Source of the DNA: Comamonadaceae bacterium
GTDB taxonomy: Bacteria; Pseudomonadota; Gammaproteobacteria; Burkholderiales; Burkholderiaceae_C
Reading direction: 5' to 3'
Assembly: GCA_947463845.1 (NCBI GenBank)
Contig: CANHUM010000071.1
Span: 1-8,021, forward strand
DNA: 8,021 nucleotides
A model generated the notes under the pieces. It saw nothing but the letters and a program-made list of their open reading frames with translations. It searched no databases and had not been told where the DNA came from. The position numbers and the translations under genes were made by a program. Shown here piece by piece: positions 1-7,109 of the stretch; position 1 is the stretch's first letter; each line of letters begins with the position of its first letter.

Positions 1-685
1 TTTCGGGGTGACGGAACAAAGCGTTGGCGTCGAAGTTGAACTTCGCATCCAAAGCCATCACGTTGCCTTTGCTGTCGCGGTTCAGGGGGTTGATTTCGAC
101 CAAGGACGCGTCGGTGTCCATGTAGCACTTGTAGAGTTTTTGCAGCACTTCGGCCGCTTGGTCGGCCGAGCCGCCGGTCAAACCAACCGCGTTGGCGATC
201 TTGAGGGCTTGGGCCTGGCCCAAACCGGTCAAGGGGTCCACCAGGTCGGTGATGATTTTCTCGGGCGTGGAATGCGCCACTTCTTCAATGTCCATGCCGC
301 CTTCGCTCGAGGCGATCACCGCCACTTTTTGGCTGGCGCGGTCGGTCACGATGGACACGTAGTACTCTTTGTGGATGTCGGCGCCGTCTTCAATGTAGAG
401 ACGACGGACTTTTTGGCCTTCTGGGCCGGTCTGATGCGTCTTGAGCTGCATGCCCAGAATGTCGCCCGCGATGCGTTTGACGTCTTCGATGGTCTTGGCC
501 ACTTTGACGCCACCACCTTTGCCACGGCCACCAGCGTGGATCTGGGCTTTCACAACCCAAACGGGGCCGCCCAGTTTTTGAGCCGCTTCGACAGCTTCTT
601 GAACCGTGAATGCTGGGATGCCACGCGGGACGGGCACACCGAATTGACGCAAGATTTCCTTGCCTTGGTACTCGTGAATCTTCAT
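1..685 (-). CDS. sucC: Succinyl-CoA ligase (ADP-forming) beta subunit, N-terminal part
   Basis: The beta subunit of succinyl-CoA synthetase works with SucD in the TCA cycle, converting succinyl-CoA to succinate with nucleotide triphosphate formation in the cytoplasm. Reading the minus strand from ATG at 685 gives [20 protein letters not shown], the typical SucC N-terminus. The ATP-grasp fold covers most of the visible part. A glycine-rich nucleotide-binding segment ([14 protein letters not shown]) lies at residues 46-59. VEINP at 196-200 holds Asn199, and LDAKFNFD at 212-219 holds Asp213; these match the Mg-binding positions of the E. coli enzyme. The window keeps 228 of about 388 residues; the C-terminal CoA-ligase domain lies beyond the left edge, where sucD would be expected. 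The ribosome binding site is weak (GAGAGAA, about 8 bases before ATG). Assignment is very secure from motif content. Confidence 0.97.
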   Translation of the reverse strand, partial: MKIHEYQGKEILRQFGVPVPRGIPAFTVQEAVEAAQKLGGPVWVVKAQIHAGGRGKGGGVKVAKTIEDVKRIAGDILGMQLKTHQTGPEGQKVRRLYIEDGADIHKEYYVSIVTDRASQKVAVIASSEGGMDIEEVAHSTPEKIITDLVDPLTGLGQAQALKIANAVGLTGGSADQAAEVLQKLYKCYMDTDASLVEINPLNRDSKGNVMALDAKFNFDANALFRHPE

Positions 686-753
686 GAGGTGTTCTCTCAG
701 AGGGGTGGGTAATTCGACCGGTCCGCCGGGGTCCTACATTCAAGGAGGTCCTG

Positions 754-767
754 CCAGCGAGCGCTGG
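754..767 (-). repeat. Small perfect hairpin in the sucC leader
   Basis: CCAGCG and CGCTGG are perfect reverse complements separated by AG (a 2-base loop as written; AGCGCT within it can pair in other ways). It lies about 70 bases before the sucC start and would be transcribed in the leader if the promoter is near 783-791. It has no T tract in either direction, so it is not a standard terminator. It could be an operator or a minor leader fold. Confidence 0.35.
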
Positions 768-782
768 ACACTGCAGGCTGCG

Positions 783-791
783 ACTGTATCA
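783..791 (-). promoter_or_regulatory. Possible extended -10 promoter for sucC
   Basis: On the minus strand the sequence reads TGATACAGT, which fits the extended -10 pattern TGnTAnnnT with 4 of 6 matches in the hexamer. No good -35 is visible at 16-18 bases upstream, as is common for extended -10 promoters. Transcription would begin near 776, giving a leader of about 90 bases containing the 754-767 hairpin. Called by eye only. Confidence 0.25.
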
Positions 792-872
792 TGCTGCAAC
801 GCACCAATCCTCAGCCTTGCGTCTTACATTGGCATGACGCTGAGGACCCGATTTTCTGAGAAAGTAATACCC

Positions 873-1796
873 ATGGCCAAAATATTCATCGATGGCGAAG
901 CCGGCACCACGGGTTTGCAAATCCGCGAACGCCTGGCACTGATGCCCCAAATTGAGGTGCTCAGCATCGACCCGGCCCGCCGCAAGGACCCTGAAGCCAA
1001 GCGCGAATTGATGGCTGAAGCCGACCTGGTGGTGTTGTGCCTGCACGACGATGCCGCCATCGAATCGGTCGCCATGATCGATGCCCTGCCCGGTCGTCAA
1101 CCCCGCATTGTGGACGCCTCCACCGCGCACCGCTGCAACCCCGATTGGGTGTTTGGCTTTCCCGAGTTGGCCGCAGAGCAGTTGGCCGCCGTGCGTCAGG
1201 CCCAGCGTGTGGCCAATCCCGGTTGTTACGCCACGGGTGCGATTGCCATCTTGCGCCCCTTGATCGATGCGGGCTTGTTGCCCCGGAATTTTCCGGTCAG
1301 CCTGCCTTCCGTGAGCGGTTACTCTGGCGGTGGCCGAAGCATGATCGAAGACTACGAGGCGGGTCGTGCGCCGCTGTTTGAGGCTTATGCCCTGGGCCTC
1401 AAACACAAACACATCCCCGAAATCATGCGCTACACCGGCTTGACCTGCCGCCCGCTGTTTGTGCCCGCCGTGGGTAATTTCCGCCAAGGCATGCTGGTGC
1501 AACTGCCCCTGCATCTGGACGCGTTGCCTGGCCAACCCTCCGGGGCCGATCTTCAAGCGGCCTTGACGGCGCACTATGCCGCCAGTCGTGCGGCCGGAGG
1601 CTGGGTCAGCGTGGAGCCCGTCACAGCCGACGCCAAGCTCGATGCCACGGCACTGAACGACACCAACAAGCTGGAATTGCGAGTCTTTGCCAATGAAGAG
1701 GCTCGCCATGCCGTGGTGATCGCCCGCCTGGACAACCTGGGCAAAGGTGCCAGCGGTGCGGCAGTGCAAAACATTGCGCTGATGCTGGGTTTGTGA
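873..1796 (+). CDS. argC: N-acetyl-gamma-glutamyl-phosphate reductase, short (type 2) form
   Basis: ArgC reduces N-acetyl-glutamyl phosphate to N-acetylglutamate semialdehyde using NADPH, the third step of arginine synthesis in the cytoplasm. The ATG at 873 is chosen because [20 protein letters not shown] begins the dinucleotide-binding fold directly and GAGAAAG (858-864) lies 8 bases upstream; the frame is open further upstream but that stretch does not look like protein. The catalytic Cys118 sits in NPGCYATG (115-122), and His180 in KHKHIPEI is the likely acid-base residue. SVSGYSGGG (146-154) and [11 protein letters not shown] (290-300) are family signatures. At 307 residues it matches the short form rather than the roughly 340-residue common form. 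It stands alone on this strand: sucC is divergent upstream and yaeQ convergent downstream. Function is well supported; whether it is the only argC in the genome cannot be seen. Confidence 0.95.
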   Translation: MAKIFIDGEAGTTGLQIRERLALMPQIEVLSIDPARRKDPEAKRELMAEADLVVLCLHDDAAIESVAMIDALPGRQPRIVDASTAHRCNPDWVFGFPELAAEQLAAVRQAQRVANPGCYATGAIAILRPLIDAGLLPRNFPVSLPSVSGYSGGGRSMIEDYEAGRAPLFEAYALGLKHKHIPEIMRYTGLTCRPLFVPAVGNFRQGMLVQLPLHLDALPGQPSGADLQAALTAHYAASRAAGGWVSVEPVTADAKLDATALNDTNKLELRVFANEEARHAVVIARLDNLGKGASGAAVQNIALMLGL

Positions 1797-1800
1797 GTCT

Positions 1801-1817
1801 GGCGCGGCTGCCGCGCC
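1801..1817. terminator. GC-rich hairpin between convergent argC and yaeQ
   Basis: GGCGCGG and CCGCGCC form a perfect 7-base stem with loop CTG, inside the 25-base gap between the argC stop and the yaeQ stop. Neither strand has a T run after the stem, so it is not a textbook intrinsic terminator. Its position between two convergent genes suggests a shared transcript-end or 3'-protecting structure. Confidence 0.45.
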
Positions 1818-1821
1818 GCGC

Positions 1822-2382
1822 TCATTTCCAGCGATTCAGCTCGACGTGCACACTGCCCTTGTCACTGCTGAAGGTGATGCTGCCTTCTTGCACGGTGGCT
1901 TGCATCTGCATGCTGCGCTCGGCCAGTTTGGCCAGCTCTTGCGAACTTTCTGTGGGTACGCGCCAGACCTGCAGCTTGTCCAGGCGTGTGAGTTTGGTCT
2001 CGATGCCCTTCCACCAGACTTCGGCCGCATGGTTAAAGCAATAAAGCAGCACTTCGTCGGCCTTCTGGCACGCTTTCATGATGGGCTTGTCTTCCGGCTG
2101 GCCGACTTCGATCCACAGCCGCGTCTGCCCCGTGAAATCGCGCAGGCTCACGTCTGGATCGTCCGGGTCTGACAAGCCCGCGCCAAAGGCCAGTTTGCCA
2201 TCGCCATGGCAAACGGCTTGCAGTTTGTAGGCATTGATGGCCAGCGCCAGCAGGCGGATCATCATGCGCTCGTCGGTTTCACTGGGGTGACGCGCCAGCG
2301 TGAGCTGGTGGTCTTCGTAGTAGCTGTGATCGATGTCGGCAATCGACAGATTGGCTTTGTAGATGGTGGATTTGAGGGCCAT
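1822..2382 (-). CDS. yaeQ: YaeQ family protein
   Basis: The 186-residue product starts MALKSTIYKANLSIADIDHS and closely resembles E. coli YaeQ (about 181 residues). Family signatures visible are LTLARHPSETDERMMIRLLA (28-47), LWIEVGQP (89-96) with Glu92, KACQKADEV (103-111), and EVWW (121-124) before a beta-rich C-terminus. Structural work on the family describes a variant PD-(D/E)XK nuclease-like fold. A role in transcription elongation was proposed from genetic suppression of rfaH loss in enterobacteria, but the biochemical activity remains unsettled. The ATG at 2382 is chosen over upstream in-frame starts because MALK matches the family N-terminus and GAGG lies 5 bases before it. It follows purB by 7 bases and is very likely co-transcribed. 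Family identity is secure; function is not. Confidence 0.92.
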   Translation of the reverse strand: MALKSTIYKANLSIADIDHSYYEDHQLTLARHPSETDERMMIRLLALAINAYKLQAVCHGDGKLAFGAGLSDPDDPDVSLRDFTGQTRLWIEVGQPEDKPIMKACQKADEVLLYCFNHAAEVWWKGIETKLTRLDKLQVWRVPTESSQELAKLAERSMQMQATVQEGSITFSSDKGSVHVELNRWK

Positions 2383-2389
2383 GCAAACC

Positions 2390-3832
<1,443 letters not shown>

Positions 3833-3872
3833 TCATCGCCAGACCTGTCAGCTTCAAGCACCCTGCACCCTC

Positions 3873-3878
3873 TAGAAT
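3873..3878 (+). promoter_or_regulatory. Candidate -10 element for the GST gene
   Basis: TAGAAT (5 of 6 matches to TATAAT) lies 31 bases before the GST start codon, which would give a leader of about 25 bases. No good -35 is seen; GCTTCA at 3851-3856 has a 16-base spacing but matches poorly. No Shine-Dalgarno sequence is evident before the ATG at 3910. Confidence 0.4.
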
Positions 3879-3909
3879 CAACTTCCATCCTGTTCAGACA
3901 CGCATCCCC

Positions 3910-4524
3910 ATGAAACTCATCGGCTCCGTCACCAGTCCATATGTCCGCAAGGTTCGAATCGTCATGGCCGAGAAAAAACTCGACTACCAATTCGTGACCG
4001 AAGACGTGTGGTCGGCCCAAACCACCATCCATGCGTCCAATCCGCTGGGCAAAGTGCCTTGCCTGGTGATGGAAGGTGGCGAGGCGGTGTTCGATTCCCG
4101 TGTGATCGTGGAGTATCTGGACACCTTGTCGCCGGTGGGCAAGTTGATTCCTGTGGCCGGTCGTGAACGCGCCGAAGTCAAAACCTGGGAAGCCCTCGCG
4201 GACGGCTTGCTGGATGCGGCTTTGACGGCGCGCATGGAGGCGGTCTGGACAGGTCGTCAAGACACGCAGCGCAGCCAAGCCTGGATCGACCGCCATCTGG
4301 ACAAGATTCAGCATGCCCTGAAGGCGATGAGCCATGGCTTGGGGGACAAGGCATTTTGCTCAAGCGTTCACTTGAGCTTGTCTGACATTGCGGTCGGATG
4401 TGCCGTGGGCTATCTGGATTTCCGCTTTCCACAGATCGATTGGCGCACGCCTTACCCCAACCTCCACAAGCTCTATGACAAACTGGCGCAGCGCCCCAGC
4501 TTTCAGGACACCTTGCCAGGCTGA
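3910..4524 (+). CDS. Glutathione S-transferase family protein
   Basis: This 204-residue protein has the two-domain cytosolic GST layout. Residues 1 to about 78 form the thioredoxin-like domain, beginning MKLIGSVTSPYVRKVRIVMA; Ser9 in the TSPYVRK motif is the probable glutathione-activating residue. SNPLGKVPCL (43-52) holds the invariant cis-proline Pro50, and FDSRVIVEYLD (61-71) carries the Asp-Ser pair that contacts the gamma-glutamyl group. Residues from about 85 onward form the all-helical domain, with the N-capping segment LSLSDIAVGCAVGYLD (155-170). It resembles the YibF-like group of bacterial GSTs, whose substrates are mostly unknown. The gene stands alone: divergent from purB, with a hairpin terminator after it. 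Likely roles are detoxification or glutathione-dependent isomerisation/reduction. The fold is secure but the substrate is not. Confidence 0.9.
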   Translation: MKLIGSVTSPYVRKVRIVMAEKKLDYQFVTEDVWSAQTTIHASNPLGKVPCLVMEGGEAVFDSRVIVEYLDTLSPVGKLIPVAGRERAEVKTWEALADGLLDAALTARMEAVWTGRQDTQRSQAWIDRHLDKIQHALKAMSHGLGDKAFCSSVHLSLSDIAVGCAVGYLDFRFPQIDWRTPYPNLHKLYDKLAQRPSFQDTLPG

Positions 4525-4535
4525 TCTGTTGCTTG

Positions 4536-4559
4536 GCGGTTCGCCCCAAGGCGAGCCGC
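4536..4559 (+). terminator. Terminator hairpin after the GST gene
   Basis: GCGGTTCGCC and GGCGAGCCGC form a 10-base stem with one G-U pair and loop CCAA, starting 12 bases after the GST stop. It is followed by a T-rich but interrupted tail (TGTTGTTTGCTT from 4561). This is a likely intrinsic terminator, separating the GST gene from the FAH-Bug operon. Confidence 0.65.
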
Positions 4560-4603
4560 ATGTTGTTTGCTTCCAAAAGTAGCAGATTGTCCGGTGCGCG
4601 TCT

Positions 4604-4630
4604 CTTCTGAGAAGCTCGGCTCTTTATGAT
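4604..4630 (+). promoter_or_regulatory. Candidate promoter/operator region of the FAH-Bug operon
   Basis: A TATGAT hexamer at 4625-4630 (5 of 6 matches to TATAAT) lies 74 bases before the TTG start. Just upstream is the 11-base palindrome CTTCT-G-AGAAG (4604-4614), which covers the expected -35 position and could be an operator. No good -35 is visible, so activator dependence is possible. Called by eye. Confidence 0.3.
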
Positions 4631-4694
4631 GAAACACATGGGTTGTACCAGCGCCCATCCACATCGTCATGGGGCAGCGAGCTGCCCGTTCTCT

Positions 4695-4700
4695 GGAGAG
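4695..4700 (+). promoter_or_regulatory. Ribosome binding site that decides a TTG start for the FAH-family gene
   Basis: GGAGAG is followed by TATT and then TTG at 4705, an ideal distance for initiation. The in-frame ATG at 4669 has no Shine-Dalgarno sequence upstream, and this GGAGAG would lie inside its coding region. Confidence 0.65.
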
Positions 4701-4704
4701 TATT

Positions 4705-5577
4705 TTGCGCATCGCCACTTTTGTACACAACCACAAACGCCAAGTCGGGCAAGTTTCGGCTGACGGCCTGCAGGTCACGCCTTTTGCACTGACTGAAACC
4801 CAGGCGCGTCATGGCGCCCAATGCCTGATCGATGCCATGACGTCTGGTCAGGCTTTGCCAGCTTTGAGTGGCCCATCGTTGGCCGTGTCTTCGGTCAAAC
4901 TGGAATCCCCCCTGCCTCTGCCGCGCCGAAACGTGTGGTGCGTGGGGCGCAATTACCATGCGCATGCCAAAGAGCTGCAGGCTTCCGTGTTCAAGGACAG
5001 CAATGCCGACACCAAGGCCTGGCCGATTGTCTTCACCAAAGTGCCCGAGTGCGTGGTCGGACCCACCGATGATGTGCAGCTGCCCGGCGCAGCCGTGTCC
5101 GAGCAGATCGACTACGAAGCCGAGTTGGCCGTCATCATTGGCCAAGGCGGCAAGAACATCAGCCAGGCCGACGCCATGAAGCACGTGTTTGGCTACACCG
5201 TGGTCAACGACGTGACCGCCCGTGATGTGCAGATGCGTCACCAGCAATGGGACATGGGCAAGTCCTTTGACACCTTCTGCCCCATGGGCCCCTGGATTGT
5301 GACCGCCGACGAAATGGATGGCCGCCAAACCCGCGTGCGCTGCTGGGTCAACGGCGAATTGCGCCAAGATGGCCCGACCGAGAACATGATTTTCGACATC
5401 CCCACACTGATCGAAACGATCTCGCGCGGCATCACGCTGTATCCGGGCGACATCATCGCCACGGGCACGCCTGCCGGAGTCGGCATGGGACTGAACCCAC
5501 CGCGCTACATCGCCAAAGGCGATGTCATCCGCGTCGAGATCGACGGCGTGGGCAGCATCGAAAACCGCTTCGTTTGA
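4705..5577 (+). CDS. Fumarylacetoacetate hydrolase (FAH) family protein
   Basis: Members of this family hydrolyse, decarboxylate or isomerise beta-diketo and 2-oxo acids with a divalent metal, often in aromatic-compound degradation. With a TTG start the protein has 290 residues and begins (M)RIATFVHNHKRQVGQV, typical of the family; an ATG at 4669 would add 12 residues of unlikely sequence. An N-terminal cap occupies about residues 1-70. The catalytic FAH domain begins at about 74 with NVWCVGRNYHAHAKEL (76-91). Metal ligands are Glu138 and Glu140 (YEAELAVIIG) and Asp169 (VVNDVTARD). GKSFDTFCPMGPW (185-197) and GDIIATGTPAGVG (248-260) complete the active site. It is 19 bases upstream of a Bug-family binding protein and is almost certainly in the same operon. 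The exact substrate is not predictable: fumarylpyruvate, acylpyruvate, 2-hydroxyhepta-2,4-diene-1,7-dioate and oxaloacetate-type activities all occur in such proteins. Confidence 0.92.
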   Translation: MRIATFVHNHKRQVGQVSADGLQVTPFALTETQARHGAQCLIDAMTSGQALPALSGPSLAVSSVKLESPLPLPRRNVWCVGRNYHAHAKELQASVFKDSNADTKAWPIVFTKVPECVVGPTDDVQLPGAAVSEQIDYEAELAVIIGQGGKNISQADAMKHVFGYTVVNDVTARDVQMRHQQWDMGKSFDTFCPMGPWIVTADEMDGRQTRVRCWVNGELRQDGPTENMIFDIPTLIETISRGITLYPGDIIATGTPAGVGMGLNPPRYIAKGDVIRVEIDGVGSIENRFV

Positions 5578-5586
5578 AATTAATCC

Positions 5587-5592
5587 AGGAGA
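5587..5592 (+). promoter_or_regulatory. Strong ribosome binding site of the Bug gene
   Basis: AGGAGA followed by CAAA and ATG at 5597 fixes the start of the solute-binding protein. It lies in the 19-base gap after the FAH stop codon, and the resulting N-terminus is a clean signal peptide. Confidence 0.8.
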
Positions 5593-5596
5593 CAAA

Positions 5597-6571
5597 ATGC
5601 AAACCAGACAGTGGCTCAAAGTGGTGATGGCTGCGGCCATCGCGTGTTCCGGCCTGACAGCGATGGCGCAGGCCTATCCCACCAAGCCGATCAGCATGGT
5701 GGTGCCCTTTCCGCCCGGTGGCGTGGCCGATACGGTGGGCCGTCCTGTGGCCGAAGCCATGTCGCGCCACCTCAAGCAAAGCATCGTGGTGGAAAACAAA
5801 GGCGGTGCCGGCGGCGGCATCGGCATGGCCCAGGTGGCCAAGTCCAAGGGGGATGGCTACACACTCCTGATGTCCTTGTCTTCTTTGGTGGTGCTGCCCG
5901 AGGCGGCCAAAATCCTGCAGCAAACGCCGCTGTACGAAACCCGTCAGCTCAAACCGATTGCCCGTTTCACCGCTGATCCGACCGTGCTGGTGGTGCGTGC
6001 CGACAGCCCCTGGAAGACCTACGCCGAGTTCATCGCTTTTGCCAAGTCCAATCCCGGTCGCATCTCTTTCGGTTCATCGGGCAACTACGGAACCATGCAT
6101 GTGCCCATGGAGCAGCTGAAAGCAGCCACCTCCACGTTCATGCTGCATGTGCCCTATACCGGTGCCGGACCGGCTGTTTTGTCATTGCTTGGCGGGCAAA
6201 TTGAAGCCTTATCCACAGGCCCTGCCAGCGTCAAGCAGCACATCGCTTCTGGCCGTCTGCGTGCTTTGGCCCACTGGGGTGACGGCCGTTTGGCCAGCAT
6301 GCCCGAGGTGCCCAGCCTCAAGGAGTTGGGCGTGCCCATCCAGTACTCGCAGTGGTCAGGCCTGTTTGTGCCAGCAGACACCCCGGCTGCCGTGGTGGAC
6401 ACTTTGCGCCAAGCGGCCCGTTTCGCGGCACAAGATCCTCGCGCAGTGGCCGCATTGACGTCTGCGGGCACCTCCTTCATGTACCAGGATGCCCCCGACT
6501 TTGAGCGGTTTGTCCAGGCCGATGCGAAAGAGATGGGCGCCTTGGTCAAGCGAATCGGCAAGGTTGATTGA
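5597..6571 (+). CDS. Bug/TctC family tripartite tricarboxylate transporter substrate-binding protein
   Basis: This 324-residue secreted protein should bind a small carboxylate (or a related amide or aromatic acid) in the periplasm. Residues 1-26 are a signal peptide: basic MQTRQWLK, hydrophobic core VVMAAAIACSGLTA, and a probable cleavage after AQA, leaving mature YPTKPISMVVPFPPGG. The Bug ligand-loop motif PPGGVADTVGRP (39-50) includes Asp45 and Arg49. VENKGGAGGGIGMAQVAKS (65-83) and the later VPYTGAGPAVLSLLGGQ region are strong family signatures. Bug proteins are greatly expanded in Burkholderiales, most without adjacent TctA/TctB membrane genes, as here. The gene follows the FAH enzyme in an apparent operon, suggesting capture of a compound that the enzyme cleaves, or a sensing role. 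Ligand unknown. Confidence 0.94.
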   Translation: MQTRQWLKVVMAAAIACSGLTAMAQAYPTKPISMVVPFPPGGVADTVGRPVAEAMSRHLKQSIVVENKGGAGGGIGMAQVAKSKGDGYTLLMSLSSLVVLPEAAKILQQTPLYETRQLKPIARFTADPTVLVVRADSPWKTYAEFIAFAKSNPGRISFGSSGNYGTMHVPMEQLKAATSTFMLHVPYTGAGPAVLSLLGGQIEALSTGPASVKQHIASGRLRALAHWGDGRLASMPEVPSLKELGVPIQYSQWSGLFVPADTPAAVVDTLRQAARFAAQDPRAVAALTSAGTSFMYQDAPDFERFVQADAKEMGALVKRIGKVD

Positions 6572-6579
6572 ACCCCTTG

Positions 6580-6608
6580 GGGCCGGTGCTCTCGCGCCGG
6601 CGCCTTTT
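6580..6608 (+). terminator. Intrinsic terminator of the FAH-Bug operon
   Basis: GCCGGTGC (6582-6589) pairs with GCGCCGGC (6594-6601) through eight pairs including one G-U, with loop TCTC. Two more G-C pairs can form beyond one mismatch. TTTT follows at 6605-6608. It lies 10 bases after the Bug stop codon and points in the plus direction only. A small CCCC-TT-GGGG stem at 6573-6582 overlaps its left arm. Confidence 0.75.
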
Positions 6609-6620
6609 CAAGGCTTTGCA

Positions 6621-6662
6621 AACACCTGAGGGTGGCGCCAATGCCGCTGTGCTTCAGGTGTT
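6621..6662. terminator. Long inverted repeat at the 3' end of the NTF2-like gene
   Basis: AACACCTGA (6621-6629) and TCAGGTGTT (6654-6662) are perfect 9-base reverse complements around a 24-base loop. Inside, GTGGC and GCCGC can pair over a 6-base loop, making a longer interrupted hairpin. The minus-strand stop codon TGA (6656-6654) is part of one arm. No T run of four or more follows, so it is a terminator-like or RNA 3'-end structure between convergent genes rather than a canonical terminator. Confidence 0.45.
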
Positions 6663-7088
6663 GGCGCGTTTTTTCAGCCAGCGCATCAAAGCGCCCACCA
6701 CAGGCAGTTTTTCGTAGAGCTCTTCCGCAGCGTCCCAGTAGTCGCGGTGCATCGTCACCCGACCTTCTTCGTTGAAAACCACATGGCTGGCGCCGCGCAC
6801 GGTTTGCAAGGTGGTGGTGTCAAAGCGCTTGAAACGGAAGCGGAAGTCCCAGGTCAGAAAGGCCTGCGCCCCATCCACAACCTGGCTGGTCACCACAAAG
6901 TGCGGCTGGTCCAGCGCCACGTACATGTGACGGAAAATCGCCTCGATCGCGGTCAGGCCTTGCACTTCGTTGAACGGGTCCTTGAAGCGGGCCTGGGCAT
7001 CGTAGATCTCGCTCAACCGCGACACACTTTGCGGCGACAGGGTTTCAAAAAACGTGGCCAGATGTTGCGTGGCGTGTCGGTTGTCCAT
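6654..7088 (-). CDS. SnoaL/NTF2-like (nuclear transport factor 2 family) protein
   Basis: The 144-residue protein is an alpha+beta-barrel cone-fold member of the SnoaL/NTF2-like superfamily. Visible hallmarks are an N-terminal helical part with SRLSEIYDAQARFKDPFNEV (23-42), where FKDPFN (35-40) is typical of this subgroup, then beta strands including AFLTWDFRFRF (76-86), and HRDYWDAAEELYEKLP (114-129). The C-terminus (VVGALMRWLKKR, 130-141) is a basic amphipathic helix that could touch membranes. No catalytic assignment is possible. The gene lies 21 bases downstream of the short-chain dehydrogenase with only a weak ribosome binding site (GAAAG), so it is probably translated from the same mRNA. 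This subgroup is repeatedly found beside SDR, DUF3833 and cyclopropane-fatty-acid-synthase-like genes, which hints at a lipid or light-stress role; that is an inference. Confidence 0.85.
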   Translation of the reverse strand: MDNRHATQHLATFFETLSPQSVSRLSEIYDAQARFKDPFNEVQGLTAIEAIFRHMYVALDQPHFVVTSQVVDGAQAFLTWDFRFRFKRFDTTTLQTVRGASHVVFNEEGRVTMHRDYWDAAEELYEKLPVVGALMRWLKKRANT

Positions 7089-7109
7089 GAGCAGCTTTCA
7101 ATTCAGGCT

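Larger units (their letters stand above)
686..872. other. Divergent sucC/argC intergenic region
   Basis: This 187-base gap separates the divergent starts of sucC and argC. It must carry promoters for both directions. Visible contents are a possible extended -10 for sucC (783-791), a perfect hairpin CCAGCG-AG-CGCTGG at 754-767, a direct repeat GGTCCT at 730-735 and 747-752, and an AAGGAGGT octamer at 742-749, which reads as an anti-Shine-Dalgarno sequence in the sucC mRNA. A weak argC ribosome binding site, GAGAAAG, lies at 858-864. I see no convincing -35/-10 pair for argC and no small gene. Confidence 0.6.

Noticed and set aside
8..712. A 234-codon open frame opposite sucC
   Set aside because: The minus strand encodes an unmistakable SucC N-terminus, and the plus-strand translation is the typical mirror product.
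742..749. Perfect AAGGAGGT on the plus strand, as if before a small gene upstream of argC
   Set aside because: No ATG, GTG or TTG follows at a usable distance. The only relevance kept is its minus-strand reading as an anti-Shine-Dalgarno stretch.
684..872. Extension of argC upstream to 684
   Set aside because: The upstream frame is merely open; the product would carry about 63 unrelated residues before a complete Rossmann N-terminus, and the region is needed for divergent promoters.
789..1769. A 326-codon open frame opposite argC
   Set aside because: It is an antisense shadow of argC; composition is His/Gly/Gln-rich and no domain can be recognised.
4624..5640. A 338-codon open frame on the minus strand covering the FAH gene
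   Set aside because: It is the antisense shadow of the FAH gene, with His/Gly-rich low-complexity composition and no family resemblance.
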